From the NCBI RefSeq assembly GCF_025698545.1, contig NC_068567.1, positions 3,658,001-3,722,000 on the forward strand: DNA of 64,000 nucleotides, given 5' to 3'. Each line of letters starts with the position of its first letter. Position 1 is the first letter of the stretch. Below, one piece after another: positions 42,950 through 54,111 of the stretch. Both the position numbers and the translations under genes were made by a program. The notes below the pieces were generated by a model. The model saw only the letters and a list, made by a program, of their open reading frames with translations. It was not told the origin of the DNA and did not search any database. The DNA comes from Gossypium raimondii (taxonomy: Eukaryota; Streptophyta; Magnoliopsida; Malvales; Malvaceae).

Positions 42950-43250
42950 AATGAAACTATTAAAATAGTTACTTTTGTTTGTCTCATGTTACATATTAGT
43001 TATTTATGTTTGAAATGTTATATTTTAGTCACTTATATTATCGTATTGTAATATTTTAATCACTGAATCATTAATTGCCGTTAACGGTGTAACGGTAAGC
43101 TGACGTGATACGTTAAATCATCATTTCAAACAAAAATTTTAGGTTAATTTATCCAATCGATCTCTATATTTTTTATTTTGAGTAATTTTTTTTCTTTTAT
43201 GTTCTTTTTAACTTTCCTTTTTTACTCACCAAATAAGTCTAAAAGAGCTT
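42950..43250. repeat. half of a fold-back MITE
   Basis: The phrase tagttacttttgtttgtctc and what follows match one arm of 18579-19053. The opposite arm is absent. Confidence 0.5.
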
Positions 43251-43388
43251 ACTCTCTATTAAGAGTCCGATTCAGTTTGATTTCAAATTTAATCAAAATC
43301 TAATATGATTATTGAACATCAAAATGTTTCTTTTTAAGTTTTAGTAATACATAAAAGATAAATATAATAAAATATTTAGAATTTAGAA

Positions 43389-44248
43389 TAATTATGGGTA
43401 AATTTTCCTATTAAGTCGTTCTTATTTTACTCACCCAATTTTTTTAGTAATCTGGTCACTACCGTTAACCAAATTGGTCAAATTAGTCACTCATTTGTTA
43501 AGTTTAATGGAATTGTTTTCCTTTTTTATTTCTTCTTCTTTAATTTTTCTTTCTTTCTTTCTTATTTTTTTCAATCTTCTCCCTCCTAACCTTAGAAACC
43601 CTAGCCATCGATTCCCTTAAAAATGTTGTCACTTTCTTCGTTCAACCACTGTCGATGAGCGTTGTTCTGTAAATGAACGATGACAAGGAATGCTTCTTTC
43701 TCCCTATTTTCCTTCTCATTCCTTCTCTTTACCCATAGCCATCACTTCTCACTGTCGCTACTACGATTGTTCGAAGTCAGACTGTTGAGTCAAAACCACC
43801 AAAGTAAAGCACAAAGCATCCACTTCAAATCTATAGGATCAAATTTCTAAAAAAACCCTAAAAACTTACGAGGTTACTTCCAAAACTTTAGAATTTTTGT
43901 GCTTTGATCTCCTAATTCTTCCATTAACATGGCTTGATTTTTAGATGTCTTTTTACTTTGAGCTTGCTGGCAGTGGTTTGATAGAAGCAATGACAACATC
44001 TTTAATGATGGTGGTGGTTAGGGTTCCAAGGTTAGAAGGAAGAAAATGAAAAAAAAAGGAGAGGAGAGAGAAAATAATTGAAAAAAAGGAGAATTAAAAA
44101 AAAACAAAAACTTGATTTAATAGTTGAGCTACCAATTTGGTCAATTTCTTTAACGAAAGTGACCAAATTAACCAAAAATATTTTAAGTGATCAAAATAAG
44201 AACGATCTAATTTTAGATTGATTAGTGAGGTAGTTTACCCTATAATTA
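43389..44248. mobile_element. fold-back element of about 860 bp
   Basis: The ends are inverted: TAATTATGGGTAAA on the left and TAATTATAGGGTAAA in reverse complement of the right. Arm homology continues through gttcttatttt and an imperfect tggtcac..cgttaa phrase. The middle has no transposase. Confidence 0.65.
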
Positions 44249-44433
44249 TTGATACATTAACGATAAATTCTACTGTATTTAATTTATTGAATGCTAATGA
44301 TGTTTTTTCAATATATAGCGGCGAAGCCAAATACACTGCGAAAACCCTCGTCGAAAAATATGGCGATGCTTTTCTTTAAGAAATGCCTCTAATGTTGAGA
44401 AGTTTTTTTCTTCTTTAAAATCGTAGCATTCTC

Positions 44434-44514
44434 TAGTAGGGATGGCAATGGAGTGGGGCAGGAGTGAATATTGCTAAATCCACCATCGGCCCATAATTGG
44501 AATGCTTTGCTCCT
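44434..44514. mobile_element. left part of a possible hAT-like MITE
   Basis: The phrase tagggatggcaatggagtgg is typical of non-autonomous hAT ends. The presumed other end, with agccccacctcgcttcac, is at about 48441-48480, on the far side of the solo LTR that splits it. Confidence 0.3.
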
Positions 44515-47500
44515 GTAGTACCACGAAAATTTCTACAGTAAGGAAAGTAAGATAATATCTCTGATATAGTAAAATAAGGAAATAAAGTGATAAAAAGGTA
44601 ATTTTGAGTTATGTCAACATTGGGAAGTATATTATGACATATTAATTCAAGAAAGGATTAAATCGCAAAAGTGAGAAAAGTTTTGTTGCCCAAGAGTAAA
44701 TATTCAAAATTTAAGGGGTTAAAGTGTAAATATGAAAAAGATGAAGGACCAAAGGTGTAAATATTTTAAGGGTGGAATAATCTAGAAACTAAGGAAAATG
44801 GATGAATTAGGACCAAATTGAATAGGTGAAAAATTATGAGGGACTAAATTGCAATTTACCAAATTGAGTAATGACTCAAGGATGGAATTTTAAAAGATCA
44901 TAAAGGGAAAAATGGTCATTTAATAAGAGAGAGAAATCTAGAAGATAATGATGATGTTGGAGATATTTTAGATTAATTAAATAAATAAATATAAGTTTAA
45001 TTTGATTTTTAAATGATATTTTATTATTTTATTATTTAGTATATATATGTGGAAAGAAAGATGAAAAGCTACCATCCCACCATTTTTCCATGCATTAACG
45101 TGAGAAGAAGAGAGAAAGAAAGAAAGTTTTGCTTTCTTTACAATTTGGTCCTTCCACCAAAAATTTATCATTTTCACCTAGAAATCAAAAGAATTTCCTT
45201 AGCCATCAAGAGAGAAAAATAACAAGAAGACTATGGGGAGCTAGAATATCAAGTTAGATTCAAGTAATAGAAGCCGAAGGAGAGAGAAAATCGAGTTAAA
45301 GGTTGAAACCAATAGGACAAGGTAAGAACCTTGAGATTTTAATATATTTTTAAGTTTGATATTATTGAAAAAGCATGGAAAAGATGTTATAGTAGAGTTT
45401 TCTTATATAAAGTCTTATGTTCTTGATATATTAGTGAAGAGAAATAAGTGAAAGTGATGGGAAATATTATAGAGAAAGGGAATAAGGAAGTTATAAACTT
45501 AGAAATCAACATCTTGCACTAAAATAGTTTTGGACAACAGCAGTAGGTTAACTTTGAAAAATCACCATAAATTTTGGAAATTTAATTAGAGGATGAATAA
45601 AACATAAAATTAAATCTTATTGAGTATAGTTTCTCATAGAAGAAACGGCGTAAGTAATAGAATTGTAAATCATGAGATATAATAAATTTTGTGAGATAAG
45701 GTCAGAATGAATTCAGGTTCCCTGTTTTGACTTTGGAAAATCATAAAAATTTAATAAAAATAATTATAGGCTTAAATTTATATGTTTAAATTCCTTAATG
45801 AGTCTATTTTCAATAGAAACAAATTATAACATCATCCAAATTCTGTAAAAGAGATAATTAATTTTTAGTGAAGAGGGATCGGAACTGTCAAACAGTGAAA
45901 TAGAGGAAATTTTAAAGAATAAAATGTACTTATTGGCTAAACAAAAATTCTAAAAATTTTATGGTAACAAGATATGTGAGTCTAGTTTTAGAGAAAATTT
46001 TAGGATCTCAATTCTGAGTTCTATAGCTTAAGATATAATTAATTTAGTGACTATGACTCAAGTGAACAGCTTGTTATGAGTAAACAAGTAAATAGTGATA
46101 TTATGTATATATCAAGGATGTGGAATGGAGTGGAGGAGGAGGAAAATATATGTGAATATTCAGCTAATATAATTTTATTTTAAAATAGCTAATTTACATG
46201 TTTTAGATTCGGGACTAAATTGAATAAAAGTGAAATTTTAAGGGTAATTTTGTAAAATGTCAAAAATAAACAAATTGCATGAAATGAATTGTTTTATTAT
46301 AAATTGAATGAAATATTAATTTAGATCAAGATTGGGTGGAAATTCGAGGAAAATGGAAAATTACCAAAATGTCCTTAAATTTTGGTATTTCTGCAATTTA
46401 GCCTGGTAAGTTCGTGTAACTTGAATTATATTCTTAAATGCTTGAAATGTTTGTTATTGATTTGAATATGATTTGGATGTTTATTGTATGATAATTGATG
46501 AAGTACTGATATTCTTGATGAAAAGAGAAAATAAATCCCGGTTGAATGAAAGGAAAATTCGATGGATCTCTGAAAAGGAATTGACGGTAAAAAGGATCTA
46601 GCCCGAATGAGTGATCCTATCTTGATATAGCCCTCCCGAAGAATATGTGGAAAATGGATTTAGCCCGGACGGGTAATCCGAATTAGGGTCTGAATTTAGC
46701 TTGGACTAGTAATTCAAATCCAAGCTCATTAGAGTAATTGTCATTGCAGGGGATTTAGCCTGGGCTGGTAATCCCGCTGTAAGGATGAGGTTCGCGGGAG
46801 TGTGCTCTCTGAAATGGAAATGTGCGCACATGAATATGAATTGACGGACCCAGATTTGTACACTAAAAGTGTACCTCTGAAAATCCATCGAATTTCTGAG
46901 AAATTCAACGGGATAAATATGGAAAATAATAAGGGTAATAGAAAACATGGAATTGAATTATTATTGGAAATATATTATTGAATTTAATACCCAGTTTGGA
47001 TTGAACGCGGGATTGAGTACAATCGTTCTGTGCCAATGGATAAATTGACGGATAAGACCATAACTGGGTTATGGCATTACAAATGTAAAGGATATTGACG
47101 GCAAATTACCCAAGTAAACCGAGGTTCAGCATTTGTTGCGGACTTTCGTGTTTACTATCTATTTAGCTCTCATGAGCTTAAGTTCAGCCTTCGGGCTTCT
47201 GAAAACGATATACTCATATTTGTAAGTCGTTCTTCGATACAGAAAGAAACGGTAAAATAATTATGTGGTTGAATTGAAAGATTTATAGATTATTATTGGT
47301 ATTGATCTAAAATAAATGTAACCATTGATATTTAAATGATATAACGGGTAAAGTTCTGAAGTGAGATAACATGAGTTTGAAATGAACTATTACCGGTATG
47401 TACGCGAAATTCATGAAAATGATGGTACATGAAATATCGAAATAATAAAATGAATGATATATATCCATGAAAAAAACGATAAGAGAATGATATGTATCAT

Positions 47501-48390
47501 GACATGTAAATGTATGATTATCTTTAATATGTTGATACAAGAAAATTATGCATGATGAGTTTATATGTAATGTGTGCAAGTACAATAACCAGTGTTGTTG
47601 CTTGATGCTTAGGCAAGTGCCAAGCTATTGGTTGAATAGTAATATGGTTATTTAATGGAAGCGTTGGATTGATAAGTATTTGAAGGAAAATATGCTAGTG
47701 TTCATGAAAAAGTGGTATGGTTTAAATTATACAATTTCTTATGAAATGACTTATCATGTGATCAATTCAGAAAAGGCTTTAGTTAAATGCACTAGCTTGT
47801 GACTATGATTGAATGATATGTTTCTGACTTGTGTGTCACGCATATGGAATAAGTGTGGAAAGTAAAGAAATGAAAATGAAAATAAAGAAATTATGAAGAG
47901 TTAAAGTTATATAAAGTCCTACTAAGCTTGGGATAATATGTGATATTGTGAATTTATTCACCTTGTGAATTGATGAATATAGCTTCATGAGTACTATGGT
48001 ATTAATATTGGATTATTCTTGATATGTATAGATTTCATATTTTAAATGAACTAATATGATTAAAGACTACACGAGCTTATACTAAGCATCCATTGCTTAC
48101 GTATTTTTTTTATTTACCCTACAGATTATTGAAAGCTCAATTGGGTTGGAAGCTTGTCAGAGATATATCACACTATCCATTGGTTCTATCGGTAATTTTG
48201 GATGATTTGATTCTGGTTATAATGGCATGTATAAGTTAATTTTGGCCAACGTTGGCTCATTAATGTTTTAATTTTGATTGGTTTCAAATATGAATGCTAG
48301 ATGAAATGAAACGTCTGAAAATCAATCTGTAAATTTCGGTAATGCTCTGTAGCCCTATTCTGGCGACGAATTCGGGTTAGGGGTGTTAGA
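44515..48390 (-). mobile_element. gypsy solo LTR, 3876 bp, with perfect target duplication
   Basis: It runs from TGTAGTACC to GTGTTAGA. Flanks are GCTCC (44510-44514) and GCTCC (48391-48395). The terminus reads GA instead of CA, a one-base change. It includes a stretch of repeated tagcccgga/tagcctggg phrases (46590-46780). It is the same family as 35977-38920 but inverted relative to it. No internal domain is present, so it is a solo LTR left by recombination. Absolute strand is inferred. Confidence 0.85.
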
Positions 48391-48649
48391 GCTCCACTAT
48401 AATTGTATAATATTGAAAACCATTATTACCTCCATGGATGTCGAATACATCTAGCCCCACCTCGCTTCACTTTAATTTAATTTAATTTTTAGTATTTATC
48501 TTTATATTTTCAATCTTTTTAAAATAAAAAAAAAATGTAAAGATAATTCTTCAAAAAAATATTTAAATATAAAATATATAGTGTTTTTTCTATATTTCAT
48601 TACTTTTTACCCTTGTAATAGTTTATATATACCTCATTCCTTTTATCGA

Positions 48650-48862
48650 GCTTTAATGAGTTCTAATATGCAACGTCAAGTAGTTCCGCTTTCTCGTTCT
48701 GAGAAATGCATTATTGGAATTGGGATGGAATGCCAAGTGGCTCTAGATTCAGGAGTTCTCGCTATAGCCAATTACGAGGGAAGGATCATTTCTATCAATA
48801 CTGAAATACTTGTATGCATCAAAATGCCTAAACTTGGCGGGGTAAATGCATTAAAAAGGTTA
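48650..48862 (+). pseudogene. rpoB: rpoB fragment of plastid origin
   Basis: The frame reads [19 protein letters not shown] and [16 protein letters not shown], the well-known segment of the plastid RNA polymerase beta subunit. After the codons for ISINTE it jumps to a [19 protein letters not shown] stretch that corresponds to a later part of the protein, so an internal piece is deleted. Nuclear plastid scrap; not functional. Confidence 0.75.
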
Positions 48863-48880
48863 AATGATAATTTCATATAG

Positions 48881-49343
48881 TTGAGTGAGTCAGAGTGGAT
48901 AAACAATTATCATAACTGACCTATACTCACGTGGTATCTACTTTTCAGAAAAAAATCGGTGATTTTTGGATTCATCAAATGTGTTGGAATTGTTTCAAAG
49001 TTTAAATAAATTTCCATAAATTCTTAGACTTCCCTTTATCAATTTACATTAAATTTAATAGGCTAGTCAATATTAAAACATATTACTCTGATCTGACAAA
49101 GCATAAACTTCCTTTCATTAAAACATTAAAATAGCCAATACATAGAGGATATAAAATAAGAGCCAACATGCAGGGACCAAAACATTAAACAAAATAAACA
49201 AAGCCTCACTACACTAAAGTGGAGACTAATTTTGGATTTTGAAAATTCCATCCAAAATCCTTATTCATTCTTCTTCTTCTTCTTCTTTTTAATCATATAT
49301 TATATCTCCTGCAAGCTGCTGCAAAACCCTCTCTTCATCCATC
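48881..49343. other. intergenic, downstream of the lipid transfer gene
   Basis: AT-rich, with a (TTC)n run near 49268-49287. It probably holds the 3' UTR of the lipid transfer gene. Confidence 0.5.
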
Positions 49344-49809
49344 TCACTTCACACTGTAACATATTTCAAAAACAAAAAAAGGATAATATTAGCACTGATA
49401 GTATCTTAGAGGGATTAAAACTGAAATAAACCAATAAATAAAAGGTAAAAGGAAAGGGATGTAAGTTTATTAACTTTTTGCAGTTAGTGGAAGTGCTGAT
49501 CTTGTAAGGGATGTTGACACTACATTTGGCCGGGAGGGTCTCAGCCAAGTTGCCTTTAATTTTGACAGCCTTAGCGGCAGTTTGCAAGCACCCACACACG
49601 GTTTGGCGGTCAGGGGTGGTTCGAGCCATCATGTTCAGGGACCGGATCCCGTCGCAGCAAGCCTTCGGCACGTTCCCTCCGTTCTGCAAGTATGATAAGC
49701 AACCGGCCACTTTGCTTGTCACATCGCCGCATGTTATGGCGGTTGTGGCAATGGGCTCAACCACCAACATGCACAACACTAGAGCACAAACTAGCTTAAG
49801 AGCAGCCAT
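49344..49809 (-). CDS. non-specific lipid transfer protein, type 1
   Basis: A secreted small protein that binds acyl lipids at the cell wall and cuticle. Exon 1 is 49809-49475 (111 codons plus two bases); exon 2 is 49353-49344. Splicing at AAAAA|GTTAAT and TTACAG|TGTG gives the C-terminus NCKNVK and 114 aa; without it the frame would run on implausibly. The signal peptide is about residues 1-24 ([19 protein letters not shown]). Eight Cys at 27, 37, 51, 52, 72, 74, 96 and 110 match the type-1 spacing exactly (9, 13, CC, 19, CxC, 21, 13). The motif PYKIS is present. The intron is 121 bp. Confidence 0.93.
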
Positions 49810-49903
49810 GGGGTTTTCAATAGAAGAGACAATGAAGCTTTTTTGGGTCACTGGAGAAGTGTTTTGAAAGGTGATGAGTTTCAATGGCGAAAGGCTTGGG
49901 GGG

Positions 49904-49911
49904 TTTATATA
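49904..49911 (-). promoter_or_regulatory. TATA box of the lipid transfer gene
   Basis: TATATAAA on the minus strand, about 95 bases upstream of the start codon. Confidence 0.65.
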
Positions 49912-50940
49912 GATGGAGAGTTGGAACGATAGAGCTTAATAGGTGAAATTGCGGTTTTGGTCCTTCTAATACGTTAAATTTTGGATTTAAGCCCTTACAA
50001 TTTTTTTTATAACTAAGGCATCCTCTATGTCCGTTTTATAGTCCATAGAGCCTAATTCTTTCAGGGTTCATGGGTACCCCTCCCAACAATATTGTCTCCA
50101 GTGGTGAATTTTGGTATTAAGTTTTGGGGGCTAACTAGATGTTTTTAAAACTTTGAGGGTTTTAGTGAGAATTTTCAAAAATTTTGATAAGTCTAATTGA
50201 AATTTTTAAATATTTTCAAAAGTTAAATAATAAATTTAAAAAATTTTAGGGAGCCTAATTAAAATATTCAAAAAATTATAAGGGTAAATTAAAATTTTCA
50301 AAAATTTTGAGGGGCCGGGCCCTTTCTTTCCAAGGTTTGAACTCGAGTGTTCCTCTTGTGACTGTAATGCACCTTATTATTGCACTCAATAATTTGGTAT
50401 AATTCAACTACTTTACTTTAATAATATCATTACTTAATCCAAAAATTAACATCATTAACTACTCTAACCAAAATGCAAACATGAATTTTTCTTAAAAACA
50501 CCAATTCCGACAAGAAAAAAAAATCACTTAGACATAATTTAACCAAAATCGGTGTTTTTAAGAAAAATCTGCATTAGCATTGGAATAATTAATATTACTG
50601 ACATTATAAAAGCAAAATTGTTAAATTATGCTAAATTATAGGGACTTTGAAATGGAACATAGTAAAGGGACCAAATAATAATTTGACCAACTTAATTAAA
50701 TAGATGGTAGTTGGTAGTTGGGGTTTAATTGAAATTGAGTTATTGCATCAAACTTCTCTTATGGTTTCCATTCTCTGCATGCAGCTTCGATTACAGAGCT
50801 GACATATCATCTTCAATGCCCATTAATAGGACAGTAATGACAAATATCTTGTTTTCTTCTTCTTCTTATTTTTTAAAATACCCAAACAACCATACAAACC
50901 TTATATTGGAATGAGGGTTGTAATTTCGGTTTAAATTGAT
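49912..50940. other. intergenic, no gene
   Basis: 50090-50330 holds low-complexity phrases (ttttgagggg, aattttcaaaaattttga), probably MITE-derived. The rest is featureless. Confidence 0.45.
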
Positions 50941-51080
50941 TGAGTCTAAGTTCGATTAGTATGGATATTTTTGTTAATATACAAGTAGATGTAGGTTTGA
51001 ATATACTGAAGTGCATTATTCTCCTATTTATGGGTTGAGAAGAGGTTATAAGTAGTTCTAAGTATTGTATCAAGAAGAGT
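50941..51080 (+). mobile_element. SINE-like repeat, copy 3
   Basis: It begins tgagtctaagttcgattagt, then tgtaggtttgaatatactga (box B-like), gaagtgcattattctcc and gtagttctaagtattgta. It aligns with the other two copies and is followed by an A-rich end about 30 bp on. Confidence 0.55.
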
Positions 51081-51586
51081 AAAGATAATCAGAACCTATA
51101 AAAGATTGTTCAAAAAAAAATTGCGGTTTAAATTAAGGTAGCTAATATTGTATTAATAGGTGTATGTGTATTATTTTAGATTTGTCGATGTTTTTAAATA
51201 TTTTTCACATACACGTGTATATTTATATAATTTATTTTTAGCTCTTTTATAAATTATATATACGTTTAAAATTTTTCACATATATTTATAGATAATTTTA
51301 ATTTCTTAATAAATTATATATTATTTTGATAAAATAAATTATACTATACATATACATGTAAATATATCTTAATTACATCCATATAAATATATTTATATAT
51401 AAATATAAGTCTTAAAACTATTAAGTAGGTTCAATAATTTAATTTAATAAGTTTTAATTTTAAATGTAATTATAGAAAAATGAAAATGAGTAAGATTAAA
51501 AATTTTAAAAGTGAGTTTAAAATATCAAAATTTTGTACTAATCAATACAGGCCGATATGCACCGATACAAGTTGAAACACACAAAA
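51081..51586. other. AT-rich intergenic stretch, no gene
   Basis: No feature that I can support. Confidence 0.5.
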
Positions 51587-51827
51587 CAGGGGCGGCAGGG
51601 GCCCCGGTCTCCCCTAAAATGGAAAATTTTTCATTTAAGCGCTTTAAAATTTTTAAATTAATAAAGGTAAAATTGTACTTTGGCTCCCTAAAAATGATAA
51701 AAAATTAATTTAATCCTTTAAAAATTATAAAGATATAGGCTATTAAAATGATTAAATTACATTTTTACTATAATAAAAATTACAATTTAATTTCGACCTC
51801 CTAAAAAATGTTCTAGTTTCGCCCCTG
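51587..51827. mobile_element. hAT-type MITE, 241 bp
   Basis: Inverted termini CAGGGGCG / CGCCCCTG. Flanks ACACAAAA (51579-51586) and ACACCAAA (51828-51835) match at 7 of 8 positions, fitting the 8-bp hAT duplication. AT-rich interior without ORFs. Confidence 0.75.
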
Positions 51828-51835
51828 ACACCAAA

Positions 51836-52340
51836 AAGGGTTAAAACACACCGAAATGACCGAAACATATGAAATTTTGACCGGAACAAAACATAGAATA
51901 TTTGATACCAGTTTAAGACTGAAAATACGATTGATATCGACTACCATGGTTCAAACTCTACACAAGGTATCAACGATTTTATTTTAAAAGATCGGATTTA
52001 AATTATAAATTTTTGAAAGTGTTAAAATATAATTTTAGTATTGTAGATGCATGGTTTAATTTGCAAGAAGATAGAGTTTATTTCTTCGATGCTTGGAAAG
52101 GGTCATAGATTTCAGAGCACCAATTCACTTCCCAAGATGTGATGGTAGTTTTTGTTTATATTATGCATCATCGCTCATCATACACAATTTTGTTGGAATC
52201 TTTTTATAGATGTCAAAATTACATTTTCACTTTTTTTTAAAAAATTTATAATTTAATCACAATTTTTAAAAAATTGATTTTGTTTTTAAATCTAAATTTA
52301 ATCGAGATTCAATATTAATTTCGAATATAAAAAGAAAATA
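51836..52340. other. AT-rich intergenic stretch, no gene
   Basis: No feature that I can support. Confidence 0.5.
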
Positions 52341-52344
52341 GTAA

Positions 52345-52585
52345 ATATTCTTCCTGAAATAGCTTTGAGGAAGGGATACACCAAGGTGATAATTGAATCT
52401 AATAATAAAAGTATAGTGAATATACTAATAGATGATTCGTTAAAGTCATTATCAATAACTTTAGTTCGAAAAATAAAGGAGGAATGCATGCGCAATTAAA
52501 TTATCAAATTTCAACATGTCTTCCATGAAATAAATAAAGTGGTCGATTGCATAGCTAAATATTGTTCTCGGAATAAATATGATGG
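52345..52585 (+). pseudogene. RNase H-like fragment (LINE-type), decayed
   Basis: The plus frame reads ALRKGYTKVIIESNNKSIVN, then after a stop FQHVFHEINKVVDCIAKY. This is the helix-strand-helix end of the RVT_3-type RNase H fold. It is broken by at least one stop. Confidence 0.65.
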
Positions 52586-53089
52586 CAAAATACTATTATT
52601 TATAAATAATATAAAATGATAAAAATATTCTCAAAATAATACAATTATTTGTAAATAATAATATTTTTATCTTTTCTCAAAATAACACCAAATATATACC
52701 AAATATAGTATATTAGTGTTCCTATTTTTGGACTCTTTTCTTTATGTAGAGCACAAAAGTCAACAAAATGGGAAAGGCAATGGAAAATGTGCAATGGCAG
52801 GCGTGTGGAGTGTGGACCCAAAACAGTGATGGGTGAAGTCCCATAGACTGAGCACCGACGCCGACGCTATTCATAGACGATGACACGTGTCGCAGTACTA
52901 AATTCTCCATTTATTTCGCCATTAATGTTCCGGTAAAATAATTTTAATCCCATTTAATTCGATATTATAAGATGAAATTCTTTCTCTTTCCATGAAATTT
53001 GGGTATAAATTTTGATAATTTTTATTTTTACAGTATTTTATAATATGTATATGTACTTATTTGTACACATTTTTAAGTGTTTTACTGGA
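52586..53089. other. intergenic, no gene
   Basis: AT-rich. The phrase gacacgtgtcgcag (52881-52894) contains an ACGTG core (G-box/ABRE-like), but no gene is attached to it. Confidence 0.45.
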
Positions 53090-53480
53090 GAAATTATTTT
53101 ATGAATTTTCTCGTCATACCATTCATAGTCTATTTCTAATTATTTAATGACATTTTAGTAATTTTTTTCATGCCATTCATACATAATTTTGTAAACCCAA
53201 AACTTAAACCACAAACTCAAAACTTAAACCCGAACATTAAACCTTAAACTTTTAAATCTAGAACCCAAACCTTAAACCAGAATCCTAAACCCTCAAGGTT
53301 TAAGGTTTAGGATTTAGAGTTCAAGATTCTAAGTTTTGGATTCATGGTTCAGGTTTGATATTTAGGGTAAAAGAATTACAAAAATTATGTGTCAATAATA
53401 TAAAAAATTGTTGAAATGTCATTAAATAATTAGAAAGAGACCATGTATAATGTGGTCGGAAGGGTCAATTAAATAATTTC
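53090..53480. mobile_element. fold-back MITE, 391 bp, with telomere-like centre
   Basis: Arms of about 100 bp are inverted copies (gaaattatttta outermost; ctaattatttaatgacattt shared exactly within the arms). The centre (53208-53375) is a run of aaaccctaaa-type phrases that flips to tttagggttt-type phrases near 53300, so the palindrome continues to its midpoint. Confidence 0.8.
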
Positions 53481-54111
53481 TTGTTATAACATTATAACCA
53501 AAACATCAAGTAATTTTATATGAAATTTTAATAAATATATTTATTACATCATGTACTATAAATCTAGTTTTATTTAATTTCGTAAAAACATTATTTAATA
53601 TTTCCATGCAGGTTGGGAGTAAGAAAATTTTTCTTTTCTTCAAGTTAGGTTTGAATATTAGAATTTTAAATAAAATTAAATTTAAAATGATGTTGAAACA
53701 ATATTTATAAAAATTTATTTAAGCTCTACATATGATAATATTAAACACGATACGATTACACGACATAAACTTTACGAAAAAATAATTAAAACATGACAAA
53801 ATTTAAAAAAAACATAAACATGATATGAATGTCTCAAAATCTACATAATATGAAACAAAATAAAATTAATTAGCAAAAAACATCTTACACTTAGAAATCT
53901 TCAATACAGATCAAAGCTCTAAACAAATTACAGTAATTCATTTACAGGCAAAATGCTTTTAAACAAAATGGTAGAAAAGCATCCTAGTAGCTAATATATA
54001 TCATCAAACACAAGTTCCTAATGCAAGCAAACGTTACATTTTGCGGTAAGGCTACCCAAATACACTATCACAAGCTTCTCCATAAGGAAAAAAGATAATA
54101 AACATTCATAA
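53481..54111. other. 3' flank of the ING1-type gene
   Basis: AT-rich. It presumably includes the 3' UTR of the ING1-type gene. No separate gene. Confidence 0.5.

Noticed and set aside
46706-47585. Minus frames inside the 3.9 kb solo LTR
   Set aside because: The LTR has no coding domains; these are chance frames.
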